From Candidatus Aminicenantota bacterium (GTDB taxonomy: Bacteria > Acidobacteriota > Aminicenantia > UBA2199), in the NCBI GenBank assembly GCA_029938635.1, contig JAOZUQ010000022.1:1-39943 (forward strand): a stretch of DNA of 39,943 nucleotides, given 5' to 3'. The position numbers and the translations under genes are program-made. Of this stretch, positions 24,531-33,258 are shown one piece after another. Numbering within the stretch: position 1 is the stretch's first letter; every line of letters begins with the position of its first letter. The notes beneath the pieces were generated by a model. The model worked only from the letters and a program-made list of their open reading frames with translations, searched no databases and was not told the origin of the DNA.

Positions 24531-26027
24531 TTAATATGTATTACATTTATCAATAATTTGAAGTTTAGTAAGTCCTTGAGCTATAATGCTGACTTTGGTA
24601 GGGGCAGGTACTGAATTCGTTCCGACGGGTTCTATGTTTGTTCTATCAAAACCCAGAGAGAATGTAACCAAACATTTTTTTGTTGGCGGTAGTTGAGAAT
24701 GCAGAATTAAATTGGCAACATTAAAAAGAACTGTTACTTTTTCACCAACACTTAATTCCTGGACTTCCCTGGTCACTTTAAAACTGGAAGCATAAGTTCC
24801 CACAACTTTGACAGTTAATCGGGCATCAAACTTGGGCATTTTTGCTTCGCCGATATTCTCATAGGTTGCAAAAACATGGAACTTGTGAATTTTAGTCATG
24901 CATTGAACAATCTTGGGTATTTTTTTTACATAATACTTCAATATTTTTTTATTGTTTAATAGTGTCCTGAAAGATTCACAATTTCTGTTATCTGCATCTA
25001 ATTCCAGTATCAATGTATACCATCCGGTTTTTTTCATTAGTGTCGGTGAAAGCTCAATCTTAGTTTTAAAGATTTCTCCTGGATTTATCTGCTTGACATA
25101 GGTACCTATTGAATCTCTGGTTCCTCCGCTGTGCTTACGTTCAATTCTAATGTTTGTATATATAGATTTTTTTGGGCCATTATTTCCTATTTGGATCTTG
25201 CATTGGATCGGGTGCTGGTTTGGATGAACATTATTAGGATCACTGGAACCATATATAGAGGTGTCGAGGTATGCTTTCTTTATGAATAGATCTGCAATCA
25301 TTGAATTAGCTCGAATATGAGATTTTGGTTTCGAATCGAACTGCTGCTGCTGCATTTGCATTTGCAGTGTCGGAGGAGAAGATGGATTGATGATCTGGAA
25401 CACACCGCTGTCTCCTTTACAAAGCTCATCTTCAGTTTTTATTCTCATTATATAATTACCGGTAGTATAATTAGATGGAATTAGCCAGCTTTTTGATCCG
25501 CTGTTTGTTGATGTAAGCTGATCTACAAAATTTGATTGAATTATCGAATTTCTGAAGATATTGATCTTAATATTATTATTAGTACAACCGCTGGATGTCC
25601 AGGTAATCATGTGGGATTTCCCCTTCTCCCAGTCCTCACCCGGATCAGGTTCTGTAACGGTAAGTGTACCTCCCTGCTGATCAGCTATCTGAAATACTCC
25701 ACTGTCTCCTATACAATTATTATCTGAGGTCTTTATTCTGATAATATAATTTCCATTTGCATAACTTGAAGGAATCGTCCAGCTTTTTGATCCTGTATCA
25801 GAAGAAGTAAGCTGTTCAACAAAATTTGACACAGCAACAGAATTCTTAAAGATATTGATCTTAATATTATTGTCTGTACAGCCACTGCTCGTCCACTTGA
25901 TGTCATATGTCTGACCTTTATACCATGTTTCTCCCGGGTCAGGTTCAGTTACAGTAATACTCTGAGGGAAAATCAAACCTGCTAAAATAAAAAATACAAT
26001 AATTATAAAAATATTTCTTTTGATCAT
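24531..26027 (-). CDS. Secreted protein with two tandem Kre9/KNH-like modules and a CARDB-like C-terminus
   Basis: The protein has 498 residues with a signal peptide (about 1-22). Two nearly equal modules of about 98 residues follow, at 24-121 and 122-about 215. Each has VTEPDPGE-W, WTSSGC, NNIKINIF-NS, SNFV-QLTS, GSKSW-IPS and a late GVFQI, the Ser-rich GPI/Kre9-KNH-like beta-sandwich. Each module holds a Cys pair that could form a disulfide. A short Gln/Met linker (about 225-235) follows. The C-terminal half resembles one or two CARDB/immunoglobulin-like domains (IQIGNNGPKKSIYTNIRIER). GGGAGGAAGG precedes the ATG. It is likely an adhesive or structural surface protein; no sorting motif is visible. 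Confidence 0.75.
   Translation of the reverse strand: MIKRNIFIIIVFFILAGLIFPQSITVTEPDPGETWYKGQTYDIKWTSSGCTDNNIKINIFKNSVAVSNFVEQLTSSDTGSKSWTIPSSYANGNYIIRIKTSDNNCIGDSGVFQIADQQGGTLTVTEPDPGEDWEKGKSHMITWTSSGCTNNNIKINIFRNSIIQSNFVDQLTSTNSGSKSWLIPSNYTTGNYIMRIKTEDELCKGDSGVFQIINPSSPPTLQMQMQQQQFDSKPKSHIRANSMIADLFIKKAYLDTSIYGSSDPNNVHPNQHPIQCKIQIGNNGPKKSIYTNIRIERKHSGGTRDSIGTYVKQINPGEIFKTKIELSPTLMKKTGWYTLILELDADNRNCESFRTLLNNKKILKYYVKKIPKIVQCMTKIHKFHVFATYENIGEAKMPKFDARLTVKVVGTYASSFKVTREVQELSVGEKVTVLFNVANLILHSQLPPTKKCLVTFSLGFDRTNIEPVGTNSVPAPTKVSIIAQGLTKLQIIDKCNTY
25383..25958 (-). repeat. Internal tandem duplication of about 294 bp coding two similar modules
   Basis: The two KNH-like modules of the secreted protein occupy about 25665-25958 and 25383-25664. 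They share long identical peptide blocks such as NNIKINIF and GNYI, and their DNA is visibly similar, so the duplication is fairly recent or under homogenisation. Confidence 0.7.
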
Positions 26028-26120
26028 CCTTCCTCCCTTAAATAAACTGATTCTAATGTTTAAATAGAAGATTTTAGAATATATCTCATTTTTTTTTATT
26101 TTGTATTGAATTATTCATTA

Positions 26121-26149
26121 TTGCCAGGATTATGGCGGTAATGTATACT
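26121..26149 (+). promoter_or_regulatory. Promoter of the LpxH-like gene (leaderless geometry)
   Basis: TTGCCA (26121-26126), a 17-bp spacer and TATACT (26144-26149) match the consensus at 5 of 6 each. The ATG at 26157 lies 7 bases after the -10, so transcription starts at about that codon. Confidence 0.55.
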
Positions 26150-26156
26150 TTCGGAG

Positions 26157-26900
26157 ATGGAACGCGATATGTCTAATAAAAAGATCTTCTTTCTTTCTGA
26201 TGTTCATCTGGCATTCAATGAAGATGAAGTTGAACATGATAAGAGGGAGAAACTATATGGATTCCTTGATCATGTACGCACCAATGGTGATGTCCTGGTC
26301 ATTGCAGGTGATCTTTTCGATTTCTGGTATGAGTGGAGGCATGTAATCCCGAAGTACTGGTTCGGTGTTATTCATAAGATAAGATCAATTATCGATGAAG
26401 GAAAAATGGTTTTTTTTATAACCGGTAATCATGACTTCGAATTCGGCCAATATCTTCAGAACGAAGTAGGTATCCATTGTTTCGAAGAGAGTGTCGATCT
26501 GAAATTCGGTGATAAAACATTCTTTATCGGGCATGGTGACGGATTAGCGAAGAAAGACAGGGGCTACAGGTTCATGAAAAGGATCATCAGGAACAGTTTT
26601 TCAAAGTTCTTATTCAAAACTTTCATCCACCCCGATCTTGGTATGAAGATCGCTAAACTGGCTTCGGGGTCAAGCAGAAAACTTGTGAAGATCGATAAGA
26701 ACCATTGGAGTGGTGAGTATTATGAATTTGCAAAAACAAAATTCTCTGAAGGTTACGATTATGTGATCCTCGGCCACCTCCATACCCCTTTGTTGATAGC
26801 GGAGAACGAGCACACCTACTTAAATATCGGAGACTGGATGACCCACTTCACATACGGATATTTCGATGGGGAAAATCTCATCCTGAAACACTGGGGCTAA
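26157..26900 (+). CDS. UDP-2,3-diacylglucosamine diphosphatase-like metallophosphoesterase (LpxH type)
   Basis: The protein has 247 residues. Calcineurin-type metal ligands are all visible: D15-x-H17 in SDVHLAF, GDLFDF (D52), GNHDFEFG (N91, H92), GHGDGL (H126) and GHLHTP (H207, H209). This pattern with the FDFW segment and a helical insert at about 130-185 is that of LpxH-type hydrolases, which cleave UDP-2,3-diacylglucosamine to lipid X in lipid A synthesis on the inner face of the inner membrane. The ATG at 26169 (M5) is an alternative start. No Shine-Dalgarno is obvious for either. LpxH function is likely, but a related phosphoesterase role is possible because no other lpx gene is nearby. 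Confidence 0.85.
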   Translation: MERDMSNKKIFFLSDVHLAFNEDEVEHDKREKLYGFLDHVRTNGDVLVIAGDLFDFWYEWRHVIPKYWFGVIHKIRSIIDEGKMVFFITGNHDFEFGQYLQNEVGIHCFEESVDLKFGDKTFFIGHGDGLAKKDRGYRFMKRIIRNSFSKFLFKTFIHPDLGMKIAKLASGSSRKLVKIDKNHWSGEYYEFAKTKFSEGYDYVILGHLHTPLLIAENEHTYLNIGDWMTHFTYGYFDGENLILKHWG

Positions 26901-27001
26901 GCTTCTATATCTAAAATTATAAAATCGTTATACAAGTATTAATATAACTATTATTTTAATACAAAATAATTAAAAAATTAAAAGACCGTCCCCAAAATTA
27001 T

Positions 27002-27030
27002 TTGACTGATAGGGGTATTTATGATAATTT
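27002..27030 (+). promoter_or_regulatory. Possible promoter of the M50 protease unit (leaderless geometry)
   Basis: TTGACT (27002-27007), a 17-bp spacer ending in TGA (extended -10) and TAATTT (27025-27030) lie 6 bases before the ATG at 27037. The -10 hexamer alone is a poor match (3 of 6). The AGGGG at 27011-27014 is too far for translation of this gene. Confidence 0.4.
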
Positions 27031-27036
27031 TTATTA

Positions 27037-27687
27037 ATGCACAACATACTTACAATTGCCATCCAATTACTTGTAATTCTACTGGCATTATCAGTTCATG
27101 AATCCGCACATGCATGGATGGCTGAGAGGTTTGGAGACCCTACTGGAAGGCTTCAGGGGAGAATAAGCCTTAATCCAATTGCACACATTGATCCTATAGG
27201 TACTATTGTTTTTCCTGTAATGCTTGCTATTATCGGTGCCCCTGTCTTCGGATGGGCCAAGCCTGTTCAGGTGAACCCTTTCAACCTCCGGAACCCGAGA
27301 AAGGATAGTATATATATTGCAGCTGCAGGCCCCGTTTCAAATATCATTATGGCGATAGGGGGCATAGTAGTTTTCATTATATTGAAGCAGGCAGGTATTG
27401 TCGGTTCGATCTATGTTACAAGCAGAAGTGCGGAAGCAATAACAATACTTCTTCTTAACCTTATCCTGATAAATATATTTCTTGCTATATTCAATCTACT
27501 TCCCGTCCCGCCACTTGACGGGAGCAGGATACTTGAAGGTGTTCTCGAAGGAGAAGCTCTTCGAACATTTAAAAAAATCGAACCATACGGATTCTTCATA
27601 TTGATGGCTGTGATATATCTGGGTGTTTTTGATCTGATTGCCAGGCCTGTGATTAACTTTATAATGAAGATCCTCTTCTATGGATAA
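27037..27687 (+). CDS. Site-2 protease-type membrane metalloprotease (M50, short YwhC/Rv-like)
   Basis: The protein has 216 residues, mostly hydrophobic. The zinc site HESAH (21-25; H21, E22, H25) is in the first membrane segment. The second motif NLLPVPPLDG (153-162; D161) supplies the third ligand. This is the compact site-2 protease type, which lacks the PDZ domain of RseP and cleaves within the membrane. A stop codon 13 bases upstream in the same frame fixes the start near 27037. trpS begins 3 bases after its stop, and the order M50-trpS-scpA-scpB is recurrent in several phyla. The substrate is unknown. Confidence 0.92.
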   Translation: MHNILTIAIQLLVILLALSVHESAHAWMAERFGDPTGRLQGRISLNPIAHIDPIGTIVFPVMLAIIGAPVFGWAKPVQVNPFNLRNPRKDSIYIAAAGPVSNIIMAIGGIVVFIILKQAGIVGSIYVTSRSAEAITILLLNLILINIFLAIFNLLPVPPLDGSRILEGVLEGEALRTFKKIEPYGFFILMAVIYLGVFDLIARPVINFIMKILFYG

Positions 27688-27690
27688 AAA

Positions 27691-28668
27691 ATGAAAGAAA
27701 ACATTGTGATGAGCGGTATGAGGCCGACAGGAATGCTCCATCTGGGCCATTGGGAAGGTGCATTGAAAAACTGGATCACTTTGCAGGAAAAGTATAAGAG
27801 CTATTTTTCCATTGTTGACTGGCATGCACTGACAACAGATTATCAGAATCCGGAAAATATAGATTCCTATATTCAGGAAACACTGATCGACTGGCTGAGT
27901 GTCGGAATAGATCCTGAAAAAAGTGTAGTATTCGTACAATCCCAAGTAAAGGAGATCGCCGAACTTTATCTCCTGTTCTCTATGATAGTTCCCCTGGGAT
28001 GGCTTGAAAGGGTCCCGACCTTTAAGGAACAGCAACTACAGCTGAAGGACAGGGATATTAACAATCTCGGATTTCTCGGATATCCTCTGCTTCAAACCAT
28101 CGATATAATTATTGTAAGAGGGAATATGGTCCCGGTCGGTGAGGACCAGGTGTTTCATCTTGAACTGTCAAGGGAGATCGTTCGCCGGTTCAACAACCTT
28201 TATGGAGAGTATTTTCGTGAGCCGAAAGAATTCCTGACACCGGTTCCCAAACTTCTCGGGACAGATGGAAGGAAAATGTCTAAAAGTTACGATAACTCAA
28301 TATTCCTTTCGGATTCTGCTGAATCAGTGGAAGCAAAGATCAAACCCATGAAAACAGATACAAGGAGACAGCGAAGAACCGATCCCGGTGTTGCTGAAGA
28401 CTGCCCGGTATATTCAATTCATAAATCATTCTCTTCAGAAAGTGAGAAAGAAAACATCGTTAAAGATTGTGCAAGCGCATCGATCGGATGTCTGGATTGC
28501 AAGAAAATATTGATCAAAAATCTTAATAATTTCCTTGAACCTGTAAGAGAGAGACGTGAAAAGTACAAAAATACCGATACTAAAGAGATACTTGATAATG
28601 GTGCAAAAAAGGCAAGGGCAATTGCCTCTGAAACTGTTGGAAGTGTAAGAGAGCTTATGAAGGTATAA
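27691..28668 (+). CDS. trpS: Tryptophan--tRNA ligase
   Basis: The protein has 325 residues, the usual length of bacterial TrpRS. The class I signature HLGH (17-20) in TGMLHLGHWEG and the KMSKS loop (195-199) in GTDGRKMSKSYDNS are intact, as is VGEDQVFHLELSREI (about 149-163), which contacts ATP and the substrate. It activates Trp and charges tRNA-Trp in the cytoplasm. It starts 3 bases after the M50 gene and is followed by scpA 2 bases after its stop. A short GGAT is the only ribosome-site candidate, so coupling to the upstream gene is likely. Confidence 0.97.
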   Translation: MKENIVMSGMRPTGMLHLGHWEGALKNWITLQEKYKSYFSIVDWHALTTDYQNPENIDSYIQETLIDWLSVGIDPEKSVVFVQSQVKEIAELYLLFSMIVPLGWLERVPTFKEQQLQLKDRDINNLGFLGYPLLQTIDIIIVRGNMVPVGEDQVFHLELSREIVRRFNNLYGEYFREPKEFLTPVPKLLGTDGRKMSKSYDNSIFLSDSAESVEAKIKPMKTDTRRQRRTDPGVAEDCPVYSIHKSFSSESEKENIVKDCASASIGCLDCKKILIKNLNNFLEPVRERREKYKNTDTKEILDNGAKKARAIASETVGSVRELMKV

Positions 28669-28670
28669 TT

Positions 28671-29417
28671 ATGAATGAGATGCATTTTGATCCGGGGGAA
28701 GATGTTTATAACATCAATTCCGAATTTTTTAACGGGCCCTTTGATCTTCTCCTCCATCTGATTAGAAAAAATAAAATGAATATCATGGATATCAGGATCT
28801 CCGATATTACATCCGAGTACCTTAAATATCTTGAAAAAGGAGATGGTATAAATCCGGTCAGGGAGGGGGACTTCCTGATGACCGCTTCAACTTTAATATA
28901 TATAAAATCGAGATCACTACTTCCCAGAACTGAACAGGAAGGACAGGAATCACCAGAAAAGAAATTGATAAGGACCCTCATTGAATTTGATAAGATCCGC
29001 AAAATATCAATACTTCTTAAAGAGATGGAGAAGAGGGAGATAATGTTGTGGAAAAGGGAAGATATAACAGAAAAATTTGAGAACAGAGAATATGATCTGG
29101 AAGAGGTTTCTTCATTCCAGCTTGCTGAGATATTTCTTAATATTGTAAGCAGGGAAGACGGAAAAGATGTTCTGTTTCTGGATAAGAAAAACTATTCGGT
29201 CGAAAAAATGCGGGATCAGATATTATCAAAGCTTGAATCAGATGGATTTATTAACTTTAATAAATATGCCGAAGCACTCGATTCGGTTGAAGAGATCCTG
29301 GTAAGCTTTTTTACTGTTCTTGAAATGGTCAAACGAAAAAGTATTATTGCAATTCAAAAAGGATTATTTGATACGATATCAATATGGAAATATGAAAAAG
29401 GAGAGATATCAAATTGA
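28671..29417 (+). CDS. scpA: Segregation and condensation protein A
   Basis: The protein has 248 residues. The N-terminal signature FNGPFDLLLHLIRKNKMNIMDIRISDITSEYLKYL (about 17-51) and FLMTASTLIYIKSRSLLP (about 68-85) are diagnostic of ScpA, the kleisin subunit that bridges SMC heads. The C-terminal winged helix is visible as SVEEILVSFFTVLEMVKRKSIIAIQKGLFDTI. It acts with ScpB and SMC in chromosome compaction and segregation. GAAGG precedes the ATG. The stop overlaps the scpB start by 4 bases (TTGA). Confidence 0.96.
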   Translation: MNEMHFDPGEDVYNINSEFFNGPFDLLLHLIRKNKMNIMDIRISDITSEYLKYLEKGDGINPVREGDFLMTASTLIYIKSRSLLPRTEQEGQESPEKKLIRTLIEFDKIRKISILLKEMEKREIMLWKREDITEKFENREYDLEEVSSFQLAEIFLNIVSREDGKDVLFLDKKNYSVEKMRDQILSKLESDGFINFNKYAEALDSVEEILVSFFTVLEMVKRKSIIAIQKGLFDTISIWKYEKGEISN

Positions 29418-30001
29418 CAGATGAGTCCGGCTTTACAGCTGATACACTTGAGAAAAAGATATCTCTTATTGAGTCCATTCTTTTTGTTTCCGGAGAACCT
29501 GTAGAACCGGAAAAACTGATAAATTTCCTCGGATGTGAATCGATATCCGAATTTGAAAAAATCATAGAAAAAATGGAAGAAATTTATAAAGAAGATGGAA
29601 GGGGGTTGTCTTTGAACAGAAGTGGCGGAGGTATATATCTCTCCACTAAACCTGAACTTCACGATTCTCTGAATGAGTTTTTTACCATTAAAAGATCCTC
29701 TAAACTGACAGTCCCTTCCCTCGAAACACTTGCAATAGTTGCATACAGAGAACCTGTTACTCTTGCCGAGATATCCGATCTGAGAAATGTAAATTCTACC
29801 GGGCCCGTAAAAAGCCTCCTGCAGAAAAAACTGATAAAAATATCAGGAAGAAAAAGAGTTCCGGGCCTCCCGTTACTATATTCAACAACGAAAGAATTCC
29901 TCCTTTATTTCGGCCTCGATGATCTTACTCAATTGCCTTCCCTTGAAGAACTTACCGAATTGTTCGAAGATAAGGAACAACCATCTTTATTTAATAAATA
30001 G
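29414..30001 (+). CDS. scpB: Segregation and condensation protein B (TTG start)
   Basis: The protein has 195 residues and starts at a TTG inside the scpA stop (4-base overlap, TTGA), with AAGGAGAG about 8 bases upstream. The two winged-helix domains are typical: KISLIESILFVSGEPVEPEKL (about 14-34), GGGIYLSTKPELHDSLNEFF, and LTVPSLETLAIVAYREPVTLAEISDLRNVNSTGPVKSLLQKKLI with GRKRVPGLPLLYSTTKEFLLYFGL near the end. It forms the ScpA-ScpB-SMC complex. It is the last gene of this unit. Confidence 0.95.
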   Translation: MTDESGFTADTLEKKISLIESILFVSGEPVEPEKLINFLGCESISEFEKIIEKMEEIYKEDGRGLSLNRSGGGIYLSTKPELHDSLNEFFTIKRSSKLTVPSLETLAIVAYREPVTLAEISDLRNVNSTGPVKSLLQKKLIKISGRKRVPGLPLLYSTTKEFLLYFGLDDLTQLPSLEELTELFEDKEQPSLFNK

Positions 30002-30027
30002 TTAATTTCTTCATCGAAAAATTAAAA

Positions 30028-30043
30028 AAAGTTCTCGGACTTT
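30028..30043. terminator. Weak hairpin between convergent scpB and symporter genes
   Basis: AAAGT and ACTTT pair around TCTCGG, with an A-run on one side and TTTAAATTT on the other, so it could act weakly in both directions. The stem is only 5 bp, so this is a tentative call. Confidence 0.3.
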
Positions 30044-30050
30044 AAATTTA

Positions 30051-31445
30051 TTAATCTGAGATCGATTTCATATAATTAAAATAGCTCTTTATCTCTTTAG
30101 AAACCACAGGGGTCAGAAGAAGTATGGCGATAAGGTTCGGAATTGTCATAAAAGTTATAACCATATCAACAAAGTGCCATACCAGGTCTAGTCCCCACAC
30201 AGAACCGAGGAATACAAAGAAGCCGTATACGAATCTGTAAGGTTTTATTGATTTGGGGCCGAACAGGTATTCTGATGCTCTGGAGCCGTAATAAGACCAG
30301 GAAATAATGGTTGAGAATGCAAATAATAAAAGGCCTGCTGCTACAACATGTTTTGCTATATAACCGATCCCGATCGCAGAGAACCCGTTCTGGAATCCTA
30401 CAACTGTCATTCCAACACCTTTTATTCCACTAGTCCATGCTCCAGAAACTATTATTACAAGTGCGGTAAGTGTACAGATAATAATTGTATCGACCATAGG
30501 GCCTACCGATGCAACTAATCCCTCTCTCACAGGATGCTTTGTCTTAGCGGCAGCATGGGCAATTGCAGCTGATCCCTGTCCACCTTCATTTGAGAATAAT
30601 CCTCTTGCTACTCCCTGTCTGATCGTGATCATGAATACAGCCCCAATAAATCCTCCTTTGGCTGCAGTACCGGTAAAAGCATCAGTGAATATAAGGTAGA
30701 ATGCATCAGGGATCTGTCTATAGAAAACTATTAATATTATCAGTGCACTTAAAAAATATAAAACAGCCATGAACGGAACAAGTTTTGATGTAACTTCTGC
30801 GATCCTTTTTATCCCTCCTACTATGACGAGTAGGACAAAGGCTGTAATAATTATTCCGGAAATATAAGTAGGTATATTATAATTCTTGCTCAGAATATCA
30901 GATATAGAGTTTGATTGCGCCATATTCCCGGTTCCCATCGAACACAATAAAGTGGCTCCGGCAAACACAATTGCAAGCCATTTGGAATAAGATCCCAACT
31001 TGTCTTTCAGGCCGTATTCCATATAGTACATGGGCCCGCCGGACACAGAACCGTCTTCATTAATTTTTCTGTATTTCAAAGATAGTGTGCTTTCAACAAA
31101 TTTAAGCATCATTCCAAGAAATCCTGTTACCCACATCCAGAAGACAGCACCGGGGCCGCCAACATAAATTGCCAGGGCAACTCCAACGATATTTCCGGTC
31201 CCGACTGTTGCCGATAAAGCCGTGGTCAAGGCTCTGAAATGATTAATATCCCCTTCATCACCTTTCTTATCATACTTCCCTGCGATCACTTTCAGGGAGT
31301 GCCATAGTTTCGTGATATGAAGAAATCTGAATTTGATAGAAAAGAAAATACCGGTAGGGATCAACAATGCGAGAAGCAGATATCCGCCGATATACTCATT
31401 GTAAGTTACAAAAATACTATCCAGCCAGGTCAAAAATGAATCCAT
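30051..31445 (-). CDS. AGCS-family sodium:alanine/glycine symporter
   Basis: The protein has 464 residues and about eleven hydrophobic segments. Family marks are the N-terminal GGYLLLALLIPTGIFFSIKFRF, LSATVGTGNIVGVALAIYVGGPGAVFWMWVTGFLGM (G-T-G-N-I is the Na+/substrate site), VSGGPMYYMEYGL, and TIRQGVARGLFSNEGGQGSAAIAHAAAKTKHPVREGL. It takes up alanine or glycine with Na+ across the inner membrane. AAAGGAAGG precedes the ATG. It is a single gene behind a good promoter and converges on scpB with a 49-base gap. Confidence 0.96.
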   Translation of the reverse strand: MDSFLTWLDSIFVTYNEYIGGYLLLALLIPTGIFFSIKFRFLHITKLWHSLKVIAGKYDKKGDEGDINHFRALTTALSATVGTGNIVGVALAIYVGGPGAVFWMWVTGFLGMMLKFVESTLSLKYRKINEDGSVSGGPMYYMEYGLKDKLGSYSKWLAIVFAGATLLCSMGTGNMAQSNSISDILSKNYNIPTYISGIIITAFVLLVIVGGIKRIAEVTSKLVPFMAVLYFLSALIILIVFYRQIPDAFYLIFTDAFTGTAAKGGFIGAVFMITIRQGVARGLFSNEGGQGSAAIAHAAAKTKHPVREGLVASVGPMVDTIIICTLTALVIIVSGAWTSGIKGVGMTVVGFQNGFSAIGIGYIAKHVVAAGLLLFAFSTIISWSYYGSRASEYLFGPKSIKPYRFVYGFFVFLGSVWGLDLVWHFVDMVITFMTIPNLIAILLLTPVVSKEIKSYFNYMKSISD

Positions 31446-31477
31446 AGTTGCCTTCCTTTAGAAATGGGTTAAAAGAT

Positions 31478-31506
31478 TTTATAGCTTACGGGAAATAAAA
31501 AGTCAA
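31478..31506 (-). promoter_or_regulatory. Promoter of the sodium:alanine symporter gene
   Basis: On the minus strand TTGACT (31501-31506), a 17-bp spacer and TATAAA (31478-31483) form a good housekeeping promoter. The leader to the ATG at 31445 is about 25 bases and contains AAAGGAAGG. It overlaps the region upstream of the divergent tatD promoter. Confidence 0.65.
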
Positions 31507-31519
31507 ATATGAAATCGTG

Positions 31520-31528
31520 TGTTATAAT
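31520..31528 (+). promoter_or_regulatory. Extended -10 promoter of the tatD gene (leaderless geometry)
   Basis: TGTTATAAT is a perfect extended -10 element. The ATG at 31534 follows the hexamer by 5 bases, so the transcript should start at or within the first codon. No Shine-Dalgarno and no -35 match are seen; extended -10 promoters often lack one. Confidence 0.5.
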
Positions 31529-31533
31529 AAAGT

Positions 31534-32310
31534 ATGGGATATACAGATTTTCACTGTCATCTTGACAGTACAGATTTTAACGAAAACCGGTCAGAACTGA
31601 TAAAAACCATTTTCACTTCGGGTGTTTCCACTTTAGTGTCTGTAGCAGATCCATATGAAAAGGATTCACACAAAATAACTGAAGAGATCGCAGAAGGAAA
31701 TGAAAACATTTTTATTATGACTGCTGCCCATCCTCATAATGCCAGGGACTATTCAACGGCAGTTGAGAAAAAGATACTAAAGTTTATGGAACATAAAAAG
31801 GCCATCGGAGTAGGTGAGGCAGGCCTTGATTATCACTACAATTTTTCAACTCCTGATGTTCAGAAGAAAGTGTTCCGCAGGCAGATCGATATAGCAAAAG
31901 AACTTGGAAAGCCACTGATAATACATTCCAGGGAAGCTGAATCTGAAATAATAAGTATGCTTGAAGAAACAAAGTTTAAACTCCCGGTTGTTTTTCACTG
32001 CTATACAGGAAATATAACAGATGCAAAAGAGATAATATCAAGAGGTTACTATATTTCTATATCGGGTATAGTAACATTCAAGAAGTCTGGTTTTTTAAGG
32101 GAGATAGTTGAGATGATACCTGTTGACAGGATATTCTCCGAGACAGATTCACCTTACCTTTCACCTGAACCTTTCAGAGGTAAGACAAATGATCCGTCAA
32201 GGGTAAAGATAGTTGCAGACAGAATTGCTGATATTAAGGGGATATCACCCGAAGAATTGAATATTGCAATAAAAAATAATTTTGACAAGATCAGGAAGTC
32301 AGGAAATTAA
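31534..32310 (+). CDS. TatD-family metal-dependent hydrolase (DNase)
   Basis: The protein has 258 residues in the amidohydrolase fold. Metal ligands are visible: H7-x-H9 in DFHCHLD, E95 in GEAGLDYHYN, H131 in IIHSREAE, H155 in FHCYTG and D205 in SETDSPYLSPEPFRG. TatD proteins are 3'-5' exonucleases acting in DNA repair and degradation, or D-aminoacyl-tRNA-type hydrolases in some lineages; nuclease is most likely. The gene's end overlaps the end of the phosphomutase-like gene on the other strand by 20 bases. Confidence 0.95.
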   Translation: MGYTDFHCHLDSTDFNENRSELIKTIFTSGVSTLVSVADPYEKDSHKITEEIAEGNENIFIMTAAHPHNARDYSTAVEKKILKFMEHKKAIGVGEAGLDYHYNFSTPDVQKKVFRRQIDIAKELGKPLIIHSREAESEIISMLEETKFKLPVVFHCYTGNITDAKEIISRGYYISISGIVTFKKSGFLREIVEMIPVDRIFSETDSPYLSPEPFRGKTNDPSRVKIVADRIADIKGISPEELNIAIKNNFDKIRKSGN

Positions 32311-33226
32311 GTATCTCCGGAGTGACGTCTGAAAGGTTGTTGATATTTTCAGCCAGTTCAGAACTCCCTCTTCCCCATGTTATGAGTGGTACAGGATTCA
32401 TTGTATGAGCCTTACCTGAACTGTCCTCCAGATTTCCATGGTCACTCGTTATGAGAAGTGTATCTTTATTACGATCCATTAGTGATATAAGTGTAGATAA
32501 AAGCAGATCCAGATCAGATATCAATTCGATCTGTTCTTCAATATTTTTTCTGTGGCCGTAAATATCAGATTGAAAAAATTCGTAAAGGATAAGATCAAAA
32601 TTTCCTGAAGTCCTAAAAAGTACTTCTGCGGCATCTTCAGGGGAGAAAACGGGAAGATCGAGGCCGTATTTTAGAAGAGATTTATTCGAATAATCCTGAT
32701 ACAATGATCGCTTCTCTTTTATATCTACTGTATCAAATGGTTTGACATTATTTGAAATTAGAATTGATGTTGTAACAGAGATCCTTTTTTTAAACTTGTC
32801 CGGAAAGTTGTCGGAGAAAACAAGGTTACCCTCATTATCAATATTGATATTGGAGTTGGAAAACAGCTCTGAATGGTGAGGATATGCATTTATGAATTTA
32901 GCACTTTTTCCTGAATTTTCAAGTTTCAGAAGGAGATTCTCCTCACTTATCACCTTTCTCATGATCCTGTTCGGGAAGGAACCGATATGTTTTGAAAGAA
33001 GTCCTGGTATATTCACTCCGGTAAATATCGTTGTTTGTCCTGTAGCACTCTGGGGGGTTCCATCAACACCCAGCAGAGGGTCAATGGGCTTAATAGTAAA
33101 ATCAGGAAGATCTATGGTGAAGTTTTCCCATAATCGCAGTATCTTCGGGCTAGCTGCGATAAAGGGATTGTTACCATTTGATTTCCCTATCCCGACTCCA
33201 TCTATAAATATAAAAATGAATCTCAT
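32291..33226 (-). CDS. Alkaline-phosphatase-superfamily metalloenzyme (phosphomutase-like)
   Basis: The protein has 311 residues and no signal peptide. It starts MRFIFIFIDGVGIGKSNGNNPF, with D9 the first metal ligand, then GTPQSATGQTTIFTG (56-70) containing the predicted nucleophile Ser/Thr. It ends with LLITSDHGNLEDSSGKAHTMNPVPLITWG, where D-H-G and a later His supply the other ligands. This is the pattern of cofactor-independent phosphoglycerate mutase / phosphopentomutase-like enzymes in a reduced form. All key residues appear present, in contrast to the degenerate relative at 35667-37304. The substrate is unknown. It follows murB by 32 bases. Confidence 0.85.
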   Translation of the reverse strand: MRFIFIFIDGVGIGKSNGNNPFIAASPKILRLWENFTIDLPDFTIKPIDPLLGVDGTPQSATGQTTIFTGVNIPGLLSKHIGSFPNRIMRKVISEENLLLKLENSGKSAKFINAYPHHSELFSNSNINIDNEGNLVFSDNFPDKFKKRISVTTSILISNNVKPFDTVDIKEKRSLYQDYSNKSLLKYGLDLPVFSPEDAAEVLFRTSGNFDLILYEFFQSDIYGHRKNIEEQIELISDLDLLLSTLISLMDRNKDTLLITSDHGNLEDSSGKAHTMNPVPLITWGRGSSELAENINNLSDVTPEILNFLTS

Positions 33227-33258
33227 ATACTCTCAGTTTCCCTGTATTGTTTTAGAAC

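Noticed and set aside
26983-26996. GACCGTCCCC element resembling a widespread GGGGAC-GGTCCCC palindrome
   Set aside because: Only one half of the palindrome is present and no transposase or second copy is visible, so no mobile-element claim is made.
27021-27101. Short frame MIIFINAQH... with AGGGG upstream, overlapping the M50 protease start in another frame
   Set aside because: It could be a leader peptide, but its sequence shows no regulatory codon run and it overlaps an open start of a firmly identified gene, so chance is likelier.
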